Shown here piece after piece: positions 15,949 to 22,949 of a DNA stretch of 47,599 bases. A program made the translations under genes and the position numbers. The stretch is taken from NCBI GenBank assembly GCA_034432795.1, contig DAOUBF010000043.1:1-47599 (forward strand), in the 5' to 3' direction. The stretch comes from DAOUBF01 sp034432795. Its GTDB lineage: Bacteria > Chloroflexota > Anaerolineae > DSLN01. The notes beneath the pieces were generated by a model. It was given only the letters and a program-made list of their open reading frames with translations, had not been told where the DNA came from and did no database searches. Position 1 is the stretch's first letter; each line of letters opens with the position of its first letter.

Positions 15949-16003
15949 ATTCTAGCCACAGCATATCCCATCTGTGTGAAGGCTTGATGAAGGGCCTGTG
16001 CGA
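15949..16003 (-). promoter_or_regulatory. Degenerate regulator box before the SHOCT gene (box F)
   Basis: The -10 TAGAAT (15954-15949) with its flanking GC is identical to boxes A-C. In the register predicted by the other boxes (10 bp, then every 11 bp) the hexamers are ATCCCA at 15965, GTGAAG at 15976, ATGAAG at 15987 and GTGCGA at 15998. The middle two resemble CTGAGG; the first does not. It may be a weak site or a decaying one. Confidence 0.45.
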
Positions 16004-16006
16004 TTT

Positions 16007-16267
16007 CTATGCGCGTTCTGTCATGTCGCTCTCGCTATCCCGCGAGTGTCCTCCGTGTGCTGAGTTGCGCTCCTGGCTTTCGCGCGTGAACAACCCCATC
16101 AGTGCCAGGTGGCTCAGCGGACAGAGCAAAACCAGCGCGATCAGAACCGGCCCACTGACCGAGATCTTGAACAGCCAGACCACGGCCAGCGCGGTGATGG
16201 GGATCAGACAGCAGATCAGCATCAACCACAGGTGGCGCTTGTCGGCTGTATGCGTTGAGTGGTCCAT
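16007..16267 (-). CDS. DUF2933-like small membrane protein
   Basis: An 86-aa protein with a His-containing N-terminus (MDHSTHTADKRH), two helices (LMLICCLIPITALAVVW; GPVLIALVLLCPLSHLALM) and a polar, His-bearing tail. The CCLIP and LLCPLSHL blocks match the DUF2933 type of small membrane protein found in metal resistance clusters. GGAGGAGG precedes the ATG at 16267; the longer frame is rejected. Its leader is only about 20 nt from the box C promoter. Confidence 0.75.
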   Translation of the reverse strand: MDHSTHTADKRHLWLMLICCLIPITALAVVWLFKISVSGPVLIALVLLCPLSHLALMGLFTRESQERNSAHGGHSRDSESDMTERA

Positions 16268-16292
16268 ATGATCGCCTCCTCCTCTTGTGCCC

Positions 16293-16347
16293 ATTCTAGC
16301 GACCGAACCTGAGGCTAAGCTGAGGCTTCACTGAGGATTGACTGAGA
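16293..16347 (-). promoter_or_regulatory. Promoter with four 11-bp regulator repeats (box C)
   Basis: The -10 TAGAAT (16298-16293) is 10 bp from CTGAGG at 16309, then CTGAGG at 16320, CTGAGG at 16331 and CTGAGA at 16342. It is the best match of all to the repeat consensus and faces the DUF2933-like gene. Confidence 0.85.
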
Positions 16348-16389
16348 AGGGTGCGCCCCCTGTCCTCCCCGAGCGCGTCGGCCCCGATC

Positions 16390-16644
16390 TCAGCGCACAC
16401 TGGGTGGGCCGGCCTTGAAGCCAGCGCGTTCCACCACGGCGACGAGTTGGCCCGGATTCGTCCTCTTGGGGTCGTACTCAATATAGGCCATCTCTATCAC
16501 AGGGTTGACGTAGACGCGCACCACGCCGGGGGTGCGCATCAGCACACGCTCCACGATCAGCCCCCCGCCACACACAAGATCATAGATGGGCAACGTGATC
16601 CGCTGCGTCTTCGCAGATGGTTCCGGGTCGGTCCCCACGTCCAT
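16390..16644 (-). CDS. HMA-fold small protein with degenerate metal motif
   Basis: An 84-aa protein with the beta-alpha-beta pattern of a heavy-metal-associated domain (RITLPIYDLVCGGG...VERVLMRTPGVVRVYVNPVIEMAYIEYDP...LVAVVERAGF). The usual MxCxxC is reduced to a single Cys25 (DLVCGGG), so classic two-thiolate Cu(I) binding is not expected unless it dimerises. ATG at 16644 follows GAGGAGG by 6 bases. It lies between the kinase gene and box C and has its own repeat box D. Confidence 0.8.
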   Translation of the reverse strand: MDVGTDPEPSAKTQRITLPIYDLVCGGGLIVERVLMRTPGVVRVYVNPVIEMAYIEYDPKRTNPGQLVAVVERAGFKAGPPSVR

Positions 16645-16679
16645 AGTCGCCTCCTCTCAGGCAGCCACGCCCTTCAACC

Positions 16680-16734
16680 AGGATAGCTGAATTGCCTGAG
16701 GGACGGCTGAGGCGAATCTGAAGATTCGCTGAGG
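16680..16734 (-). promoter_or_regulatory. HMA-gene promoter with four 11-bp regulator repeats (box D)
   Basis: Repeats CTGAGG at 16696, CTGAGG at 16707, CTGAAG at 16718 and CTGAGG at 16729 are 11 bp apart; the -10 is TATCCT (16685-16680), again 10 bp away. The box fills the short gap between the HMA gene and the 3' end of the kinase gene. Confidence 0.8.
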
Positions 16735-16744
16735 ATTTGGAGGA

Positions 16745-18256
16745 TCAGGCGCCGAGCGGCAACGAAACGATAGCTGTGGTACCCTGCCCCGGCTCGCTTG
16801 TAAGCACAATGCGGCCGCCGTGCTGTTCCACAATCCAGCGCGCAATTGACAGCCCCAGCCCGGTGCCGCCCGGATCGCGGCTGCGGGCGGGGTCCGCGCG
16901 ATAAAAGCGCTCAAAGACATGGGGCAGGTCCTCCGGGGGGATGCCGATGCCGGTATCGCGGACGACGATTTCAACGCTGCCATCGCGACGCTGCAACCCG
17001 AGCGTGACTTGTCCCCCAGCAGGGGTATACTTGAGTGCGTTGTCCAGAAGGATCAGCACCAGTTGCTTGAGGCGGTCCTCATCGCCCATGACCTGAGCGG
17101 GTTCAAATGGTTCAAGGGTGAGTGTTTGACCGCGGGCAAGCTGGCGCGCCTCGCGGAAGGCTTCAAGCACCACAGCATCCAGGTCAACCGGGCGACGCTT
17201 GAGGTGAGCACCGGCGTCGGCCCGGGCCAACGCCAACAGGTCCGCCACCAGGCGGGTCAGACGGGTCGCCTCGCGTTCTGCCTCGGCCAGCGCTTCTTCG
17301 CGCTCGGCTTCTGACATCCCCCGCTGGCGGCGGAGGAGTTCCAGATTGCCCTGGATCGCGGTCAGCGGCGCGCGCAGTTCGTGCGAGGCGTCCGAGACAA
17401 AGCGCTGCTGCAGGCGATAGGCCGTTTCCAGGCTACTCAGCATCTCATTGAACGTTTCGGCCAGGCGGCCCAGTTCATCGTGGTAAGGCGGCGCTTCAAT
17501 GCGGCGTGAGAAATCGCGCGACAAGGCGATGTCCCGCGCCACCTGGATCATCTGGCTAATCGGCCCAAGCGCCCGACTGGCGACCGCCCAACTCCCCACA
17601 AGCGCGGCTGCCAGGCCAGCCACTCCCACCAGGAGCAAGATCAGGCGGAGCCGCCCCATAGAGGCATCCAGCCGACCTAACGGAGCAACCGCCTCAATAT
17701 ACCCGGCGATGGAGCCACCACGCTGGAGGGGCAGGATGTAAACGCGCCAGCGCTGTTCGGCCGTATAGAGTAAACCAAAAGCGCCGCTGCCGGGCTGGGG
17801 TGGGGGGCCGATGAGCGGCGGTACCAGGCCGGCCAGGGCGTCAAAGGCCGGGCCGGCTGGCCTGCTGAGCACCGCCTGCGGGTCAACCGCTGGCAAGGTC
17901 CCCACGCCGGGCGAGGTTTCTCGTAACAGGCCCCTGGGGTCGTAGAGGCGCAGGGCAACCTCAAGGCCGCCACTCCCTTCAACCAGGTGCGGCTCGGCGG
18001 TCAGCAGGCCGGTCTCGGCAACGGCATGGCTGGCGCTGGTCACTAAGGCGCGGTCAAGATCGTCATAGTGCCCACGGGCATGGAAGGCATAGCTGAGTAG
18101 CCCAACTAGCAGCAGCACCAGGGCGAACAGCACCCCATACCATAGGGCTAGCCGAAGACGAATGGACACAGGTTGCCTGAGTTTCCTTGACCCCTGTAAA
18201 TAATCCGCTGAGTCCCTGAATCGCTTAAAACTGCCGACAGAGCTTGCCCTGAGCAC
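16745..18256 (-). CDS. Sensor histidine kinase of the copper-type two-component system
   Basis: A protein of up to 503 aa: an N-terminal membrane helix (LALWYGVLFALVLLLVGLLSY), a periplasmic sensor of about 130 residues, a second helix, HAMP, HisKA with ASHELRAPL (His about 292) and HATPase_c with DNALKYTP, DTGIGIPP and GTGLGLSI. The layout is that of CusS/PhoR-type kinases. The periplasmic part lacks clusters of Cys, Met or His, so its signal is not obvious. Start is uncertain: GTG at 18256 opens the frame, and a later GTG (VSIRLRLALW) fits family length better. It would phosphorylate the regulator encoded 68 bp upstream. Confidence 0.9.
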   Translation of the reverse strand: MLRASSVGSFKRFRDSADYLQGSRKLRQPVSIRLRLALWYGVLFALVLLLVGLLSYAFHARGHYDDLDRALVTSASHAVAETGLLTAEPHLVEGSGGLEVALRLYDPRGLLRETSPGVGTLPAVDPQAVLSRPAGPAFDALAGLVPPLIGPPPQPGSGAFGLLYTAEQRWRVYILPLQRGGSIAGYIEAVAPLGRLDASMGRLRLILLLVGVAGLAAALVGSWAVASRALGPISQMIQVARDIALSRDFSRRIEAPPYHDELGRLAETFNEMLSSLETAYRLQQRFVSDASHELRAPLTAIQGNLELLRRQRGMSEAEREEALAEAEREATRLTRLVADLLALARADAGAHLKRRPVDLDAVVLEAFREARQLARGQTLTLEPFEPAQVMGDEDRLKQLVLILLDNALKYTPAGGQVTLGLQRRDGSVEIVVRDTGIGIPPEDLPHVFERFYRADPARSRDPGGTGLGLSIARWIVEQHGGRIVLTSEPGQGTTAIVSLPLGA

Positions 18257-18323
18257 AGCCAGGGGCGTCCTGTGAGGGAGAATCCGTTGAGCACCTTAAC
18301 CACAAGGCGAATCCGTTAGGTCC

Positions 18324-18998
18324 TTATTCCTCGCGCAGCACGTAGCCCGCGCCGCGGACCGTGTGAAGCAGCCGGGGTTCACCTTGCGCCTCCAGCTTCT
18401 GGCGTAACTGCTTCACATACACCTCCACGATGTTCGCATTGCCTCCGAAGTCATAGCCCCACACCCGGTCAAGCAGGACCTCCTTAGAGAGCACCTGTCG
18501 GGGGTGCAGCAGGAACTCCTGCAGCAGTTTGAACTCCAGGCTCGTCAGGGCGATCTCGCGCTGACCACGACGGACTGTGTGAGTGCCGGTGTCAAGCACC
18601 AGGTCGGAGAAGCGCAGCGTGGGTGGCCGCTCCCCTTCGCGCCGCCGCAGCAAAGCACGCACACGCGCCAGCAGGACCTCAAAGGTGAAGGGCTTGACGA
18701 CGTAATCGTCCGCGCCGGACTCCAGCCCCTGAACCTGGTCGGCGGGGGCATCCTTGGCGGTGAGGAAGAGCACCGGCAAGCGCGCATCGGCTGCATGCAG
18801 GCGTTGCAGCACCTCCAGCCCGCTCAGCCCCGGCATCATAATATCCAGGATCACCAGATCGGGCGGGCGCTCGCGTGCAATGGCTAACCCTGCCTCGCCG
18901 GAGGCAGCAATATCCACCGCGTAACCCTCATAGGAGAGGCCGCGTTTGAGCAGGCTGGTCACGGCGGGATCGTCGTCAATCACCAGGATACGCTGCAG
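18324..18998 (-). CDS. OmpR-family response regulator, likely regulator of boxes A-D
   Basis: A 224-aa protein with a receiver domain (IDDD, VILD52 phosphosite, TAKD, KPF) and a winged-helix DNA-binding domain (YVKQLRQKLE...VRGAGYVLRE). The first standard start (GTG at 18983) would cut off the first beta strand. In-frame CTG at 18998 gives MQRILVIDDD and has GGAGG 9 bases upstream, so a rare CTG start is likely. Winged-helix regulators of this class bind tandem 11-bp direct repeats, which are present at four nearby promoters. It is followed by its kinase. Confidence 0.9.
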   Translation of the reverse strand: MQRILVIDDDPAVTSLLKRGLSYEGYAVDIAASGEAGLAIARERPPDLVILDIMMPGLSGLEVLQRLHAADARLPVLFLTAKDAPADQVQGLESGADDYVVKPFTFEVLLARVRALLRRREGERPPTLRFSDLVLDTGTHTVRRGQREIALTSLEFKLLQEFLLHPRQVLSKEVLLDRVWGYDFGGNANIVEVYVKQLRQKLEAQGEPRLLHTVRGAGYVLREE

Positions 18999-19087
18999 TG
19001 CAGACCCCCTCCTTCCCTCACGGGACGCCTGCTGGCAGTCAGGCCAGACATGGCACTTCTTGTTGTCTACCCAGTATCTGACAGAAG

Positions 19088-19093
19088 ATTATA
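19088..19093 (-). promoter_or_regulatory. Extended -10 for the regulator-kinase operon
   Basis: TATAAT on the minus strand preceded by TGA (TGn extended -10), about 90 bp before the regulator start. No convincing -35 and no CTGAGG array is present, so strong autoregulation by the same boxes is not seen. Confidence 0.5.
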
Positions 19094-19192
19094 TCACAAA
19101 CGCGTCCTCAGCGCCAGATGGCGTCTTACCCAATGACGCAGGGCGAACGAGGAAAGGGGGGAAGGCCAGATTCTGAGGGCAGCAGGGAAACG

Positions 19193-20344
19193 CTACGGCT
19201 GAAGGCTGAGCGCCTTTTCCAGCACTTCCCGCGCCTCGTCCGGCTTGCCCGCCGCAAGGTCTTCCAGAGCATGCTCAATCGCCTGTTTCAGATCGCCCTG
19301 GGCCAGAGCTAAGGCGACTTTCAATTTCGCCACAGCCGTATCGGACATGCCCATGTTGAGTTCGTCCAGGGCGGCGCGGGCTTCTTTCTCGCCGGGCTGC
19401 GCGGATGTGCCATCCCCAGGCATCTTGGGCATCCCCCCATCTGCGCCTTCACCCTCACCCAACGATTCGGCCTTTGCTATAGCCTGACGAGCAGCGTCCA
19501 GGTCACCGACCTTCAAGGCGGCCAGCGCTGCGTTGATGGCCTCCAATTGCTCGCCGGAGGCCACTTTCGCCGCCTCCTCAAGGTGATGTTTGGCCTGGTC
19601 CAGGTCCCTGTGCTCCAGCATGTGCATGGCTTCGTGGAGATGCTCGCTGGGGCCGGGTAGCTTGACAGTCTCACCGCGCTGCCAGGCGCGCAACAAGGCC
19701 ACAATATCGCGAATTTGGGCCGGGGACAGCACCGTGCCCCAGGTGGGCATGCCTTTGGCCGGGCGGCCGCTGGCAATGGTGTCTATATACCACTCGTCGT
19801 CAAATTGGGTCAGTTTGGCCGGGTCGTTGAGCGCTGGCGCACGGGCGGTCCCCTGCCCATTCTCGCCATGACAGACAAAGCAGGTGCTGCTGAAGATCAC
19901 CAGCCCCTTCACCGGATCGCCACGCATCGCCTGGGCGCGGCGATCCGGTGCGTTCGCTTCCCAACTGCGGATGAAGGCGACGATCTGGCGCACCTGTTGA
20001 TCGGTGAATGGGCCGCCATGGGCCTGATTCCAGGCCGGCATCTCGCTGCCGGGCACCCCGGAGCTAATCAGGTTGAACATGACGTCATCGTGTGTCTCGG
20101 CCAGAAACTGCCGGTCGTTCAGCGCTGGGCCATCCGCGCCCTCCCCATTCTCGCCGTGGCATATAGCGCAGTTGTCCGCAAACAAGGAGCGCCCCGCGCT
20201 CACCGCCAGCAGTTTATCCCTGGCCTCATCGGCGGCGATGCGTGTTGGCTCGCGTAAGATGTAAAGCTGGAACGAGGTGAGGATGGCCAGGGTGAGCACC
20301 AACGCAACCGCGACCAGGGGGCCATAGTTCTCTTTGGGGCGCAT
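19193..20344 (-). CDS. Membrane-anchored di-heme cytochrome c with C-terminal helical repeats
   Basis: A 383-aa protein: an N-terminal anchor helix (about 9-30), two class-I cytochrome c domains with CAICH (Cys59-His63) and CFVCH (Cys155-His159), each with a later Met ligand candidate (GSEMPAW; AKGMPTW), then about 150 residues of TPR-like alpha-helical hairpins (HLEEAAKVASGEQLEAINAALAALK, ALAQGDLKQAIEHALEDLAAGK). It probably accepts electrons from the Rieske/cytochrome b unit encoded upstream. The helical tail is unusual and may dock a partner. ATG follows GAGGAGG. It is the last gene of the operon. Confidence 0.9.
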   Translation of the reverse strand: MRPKENYGPLVAVALVLTLAILTSFQLYILREPTRIAADEARDKLLAVSAGRSLFADNCAICHGENGEGADGPALNDRQFLAETHDDVMFNLISSGVPGSEMPAWNQAHGGPFTDQQVRQIVAFIRSWEANAPDRRAQAMRGDPVKGLVIFSSTCFVCHGENGQGTARAPALNDPAKLTQFDDEWYIDTIASGRPAKGMPTWGTVLSPAQIRDIVALLRAWQRGETVKLPGPSEHLHEAMHMLEHRDLDQAKHHLEEAAKVASGEQLEAINAALAALKVGDLDAARQAIAKAESLGEGEGADGGMPKMPGDGTSAQPGEKEARAALDELNMGMSDTAVAKLKVALALAQGDLKQAIEHALEDLAAGKPDEAREVLEKALSLQP

Positions 20345-20353
20345 GACACCTCC

Positions 20354-20848
20354 TCAAACGTATGTTGCCTGGGACGGGTCAAATCGGTCGCGTTCAATCG
20401 GGCGGCTGGTGTCCACGACTATCTCCCCGTTGACAATCTCCACAGGGAAAAGGTCCAGGGGGCGCGGGGCCGGACCACCGAGCACCTCGCCCTTCGTGTT
20501 GAACAGCGAGCTATGGCAGGGGCAATGGAACTGGCCTTCGTCTTCGCGCCAGGGGACGGTGCAGCCCAGGTGGGTGCAACGATGCCAGAGAGCCAGGATG
20601 CCGCCATCTTCCAGACGCGAGATGTAAAAGCGGCCTTTTTGAATGTGGCTGACCGTGCCGGGCTTGAATTCCTCCACAGCACCGGCGACCACCTTCCCAC
20701 CGAAGCCCCCTGCCTCCACGCGTGGCTTGAAAAACCGCACCAGCGCCGCGCCAGCCTGCCAGAACAGGGCCACGAGCGCAGCGCCCCAGGCCCAGCCCAG
20801 GAATTCACGTCGGCTGATTGGCTGCTGCGATTTCGTATGGGTCGTCAT
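20354..20848 (-). CDS. Rieske iron-sulfur protein
   Basis: A 164-aa protein with a twin-Arg-like N-terminus (SRREFLGWAWGAALVAL), a membrane helix, and a Rieske 2Fe-2S domain: CTHLGC (Cys91, His93) and CPCHSS (Cys109, His112), with Cys96 and Cys111 for the disulfide. It takes electrons from quinol at the cytochrome b Qo site and passes them to cytochrome c. ATG at 20848 follows GGAGAGGG. It lies between the cytochrome b C-terminal gene and the cytochrome c gene. Confidence 0.95.
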   Translation of the reverse strand: MTTHTKSQQPISRREFLGWAWGAALVALFWQAGAALVRFFKPRVEAGGFGGKVVAGAVEEFKPGTVSHIQKGRFYISRLEDGGILALWHRCTHLGCTVPWREDEGQFHCPCHSSLFNTKGEVLGGPAPRPLDLFPVEIVNGEIVVDTSRPIERDRFDPSQATYV

Positions 20849-20909
20849 GTATCCCTCTCCATTCCAGGGCGTCAAACGTCATGACGTTTCACCTTTGACA
20901 CTTGACGGT

Positions 20910-21680
20910 TCACAGCCCATCCCACGGGTTATACCCGCCTGGCATCTGCCAGGGCCAATACAGTTTGAAGCCAGGGCCGCGAAACAGGAAGCCACTGACG
21001 GTAAACACAAACGCCGAGACGAGCATGACCGTGAACAGGGCCAGCATCAGTTCGCGGGTGCTGGCCCGCTGCCGCCAGAGGATGAGCGTGGGCAGCGCCA
21101 CGAGCATGGCAATGATCGCGGCCGGCAGCAGCCCCTGCGCCACCCATTGAGGGGTCACATGCCGCAGCAGTTCGCGCAGGCTGAAGGCGTTATCCAGCGC
21201 GATGTACCCCGGCATGACCACCAGCGTGTACAGCGCCGTCCAGCCGGCGATGCGCCTGCCACGCGCCGACGAGAACCAGATGCCGGCCTGCGCGCGCGAA
21301 GCGTCAATATAGGGCAGGGCCACCAGGAACAGGACCAAAACCGTCGGGATGATCACCCCGGCCAGCGTCGGGTGCATATGCTCAAGCAATTCCTGCAAGC
21401 CGACGAAGTACCACGGCGCTTTGGCCGGGTCGGTGGTGACCAGGGGGTTGGCGATCTCCTCCAGCGGCGCTTGCTTGAGCAGGGAAAACAGGAAAATCGC
21501 CAGGGTCACTCCCAACAGCAGGATGATCTCCCAGAGCAGCACAACCGGGAAAGCGAATACCGTGTCATCCGGCCCTTTGCCCACCATGGGGCTTTCCCCG
21601 CGCACCAGCTCCACTAGGGCATAGGTCTTGTTGGTATGCTTGGGAAAGATTTCGTCGGTGACAGGTGCTTGCGTCGCCAT
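20910..21680 (-). CDS. Cytochrome b C-terminal subunit (subunit IV-like)
   Basis: A 256-aa membrane protein with the Qo-site block APWYFVGLQELLEHMHP, in which PEWY is varied to APWY, and about six helices, more than the three of cyanobacterial PetD. It completes the split cytochrome b encoded with the N-terminal gene 20 bp upstream. ATG at 21680 is preferred as AAGGAG lies 6 bases upstream. Confidence 0.9.
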   Translation of the reverse strand: MATQAPVTDEIFPKHTNKTYALVELVRGESPMVGKGPDDTVFAFPVVLLWEIILLLGVTLAIFLFSLLKQAPLEEIANPLVTTDPAKAPWYFVGLQELLEHMHPTLAGVIIPTVLVLFLVALPYIDASRAQAGIWFSSARGRRIAGWTALYTLVVMPGYIALDNAFSLRELLRHVTPQWVAQGLLPAAIIAMLVALPTLILWRQRASTRELMLALFTVMLVSAFVFTVSGFLFRGPGFKLYWPWQMPGGYNPWDGL

Positions 21681-21699
21681 AGCCATCTCCTTATCTCCC

Positions 21700-22431
21700 T
21701 CATGTCTCATTCGCCGCTAATCCGCCGTCCTTGCGCACGCGCCAGAGGTGTAGCGAAATCAGGAGCGTGATAAGCACGGGCAAGACGGCGACATGCAGGG
21801 TGTAGAAGCGGATGAGCGCGTCCTGCCCCACCTCCGCACCACCCAACAACATCTGGCGCAGCGCCGGCCCGACGACTGGCGCATAGCCCGCGATATTTGT
21901 CCCCACGGTGATCGCCCAGTAGGACAGTTGATCCCAGGGCAGGAGATAGCCCGTGAAGCTGGCGCCCAGCGTGAGCAAGAGCAGCATGACGCCCACAACC
22001 CAGTTGAACTCGCGTGGCGGCTTGTACGCGCCGGTGTAAAACACCCGGGCCATGTGCAGGATCACCGCCACCACCATGGCGTGCGCCGCCCAACGGTGCA
22101 TATTGCGCGTGAACTGCCCCAGCGGTACGGACAACTGGATGGCCTTCATTGTCGGATAGGCGCGTTCCACCGAGGGGACATAGTAGAACATCAACAGCAC
22201 ACCGGTCCAGACGAGCGTGCCAAAGAGGATCATAGAGATGAGGCCCAGGCCGAAGCTGTACGACCACTTCAGGGATTTGCGGCTGACCTTGACCGGGTGC
22301 AGGTGAAGGAAGATGTTACTGGTCATCACCAGCGAACGGTCAAGCGGGTTGTCCGGCCAACCGTGCCGGAAGAACGAGCGCCAGACCCGCGACGCGGTGA
22401 TGCGCTGAGAGAACTTCCTGGCTATGATCAC
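21700..22431 (-). CDS. Cytochrome b N-terminal subunit (b6-like)
   Basis: A 243-aa protein with four core helices and both heme-ligand pairs: MHRWAAHAMVVAVILH (H-x13-H) and HVAVLPVLITLLISLH (H-x14-H), plus GAYKPPREFNWVVG and SFTGYLLPWDQ. This is the quinol-oxidising core with hemes bL and bH. The GTG at 22431 was taken as start because AGGGGG lies 6 bases upstream and the later sequence begins a plausible amphipathic helix. Confidence 0.92.
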   Translation of the reverse strand: MIIARKFSQRITASRVWRSFFRHGWPDNPLDRSLVMTSNIFLHLHPVKVSRKSLKWSYSFGLGLISMILFGTLVWTGVLLMFYYVPSVERAYPTMKAIQLSVPLGQFTRNMHRWAAHAMVVAVILHMARVFYTGAYKPPREFNWVVGVMLLLLTLGASFTGYLLPWDQLSYWAITVGTNIAGYAPVVGPALRQMLLGGAEVGQDALIRFYTLHVAVLPVLITLLISLHLWRVRKDGGLAANET

Positions 22432-22461
22432 AGGCAACCCCCTCCCTACCCCTCTCCTCAC

Positions 22462-22484
22462 CCCCTCCCCTATCAGGGGAGGGG
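22462..22484. repeat. CCCCTCCCCT/AGGGGAGGGG dispersed palindrome
   Basis: Perfect 10-bp arms with loop ATC, in a polypurine/polypyrimidine stretch between the cupredoxin and cytochrome b genes. The arms are the same as at 7958-7980. Confidence 0.75.
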
Positions 22485-22508
22485 GGTGGGGGAGAGGTCT
22501 CTATCCTC

Positions 22509-22949
22509 TTACGGTATAACCTTCAGCGTCCCGACCATGCCCGCCTGGGCGTGTCCGGGCACCAGGCAGGCGAAGGTGTAGTCGCCGGGCTGGGTCGGCG
22601 CGGTGAACGTTTCGCTTGCGCTCGCGCCTGCGGCCAGTTCATGGATCTCTAACATCAGTTCGGCGTGCCGGGCCTCTTCATCATGCGCCTCTTCCATCAT
22701 ATGGTTGAGGTCGGTGCCGGGCTTCAAGATGGCGAGCGAGTGCTCCACCCTCCCGGCGTTCTTAAAGGTGAGCTTGACCTGCTGGCCGGCCTTCACCGTC
22801 ACTATCGCCGGTTCAAACCGGAAGTTGTCGTTACCCAGAATGGTGAACTCGTTTGAGCCGCTCTGAGCCGTTCCGCCCCCGCCGCAGCCGGCCAGGGCCA
22901 GTGCCGCCATGACCAGGGCGGCTAAGGCGAAAAAGGGCTGGACTTTCAT
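22509..22949 (-). CDS. Blue-copper (type 1) cupredoxin lipoprotein
   Basis: A 146-aa plastocyanin/azurin-like protein. Its signal peptide has the lipobox LALAGC (Cys22). Type-1 copper ligands are complete: His70 (RVEHSLAI), Cys128, His133 and Met138 in YTFACLVPGHAQAGM. An acidic, His-rich insert (NHMMEEAHDEEARH, about 82-95) is unusual and could bind further metal. It probably shuttles electrons outside the membrane for the bc complex. Start overlaps the upstream oxidoreductase stop (ATGA), with AGGAGG before it. Confidence 0.92.
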   Translation of the reverse strand: MKVQPFFALAALVMAALALAGCGGGGTAQSGSNEFTILGNDNFRFEPAIVTVKAGQQVKLTFKNAGRVEHSLAILKPGTDLNHMMEEAHDEEARHAELMLEIHELAAGASASETFTAPTQPGDYTFACLVPGHAQAGMVGTLKVIP

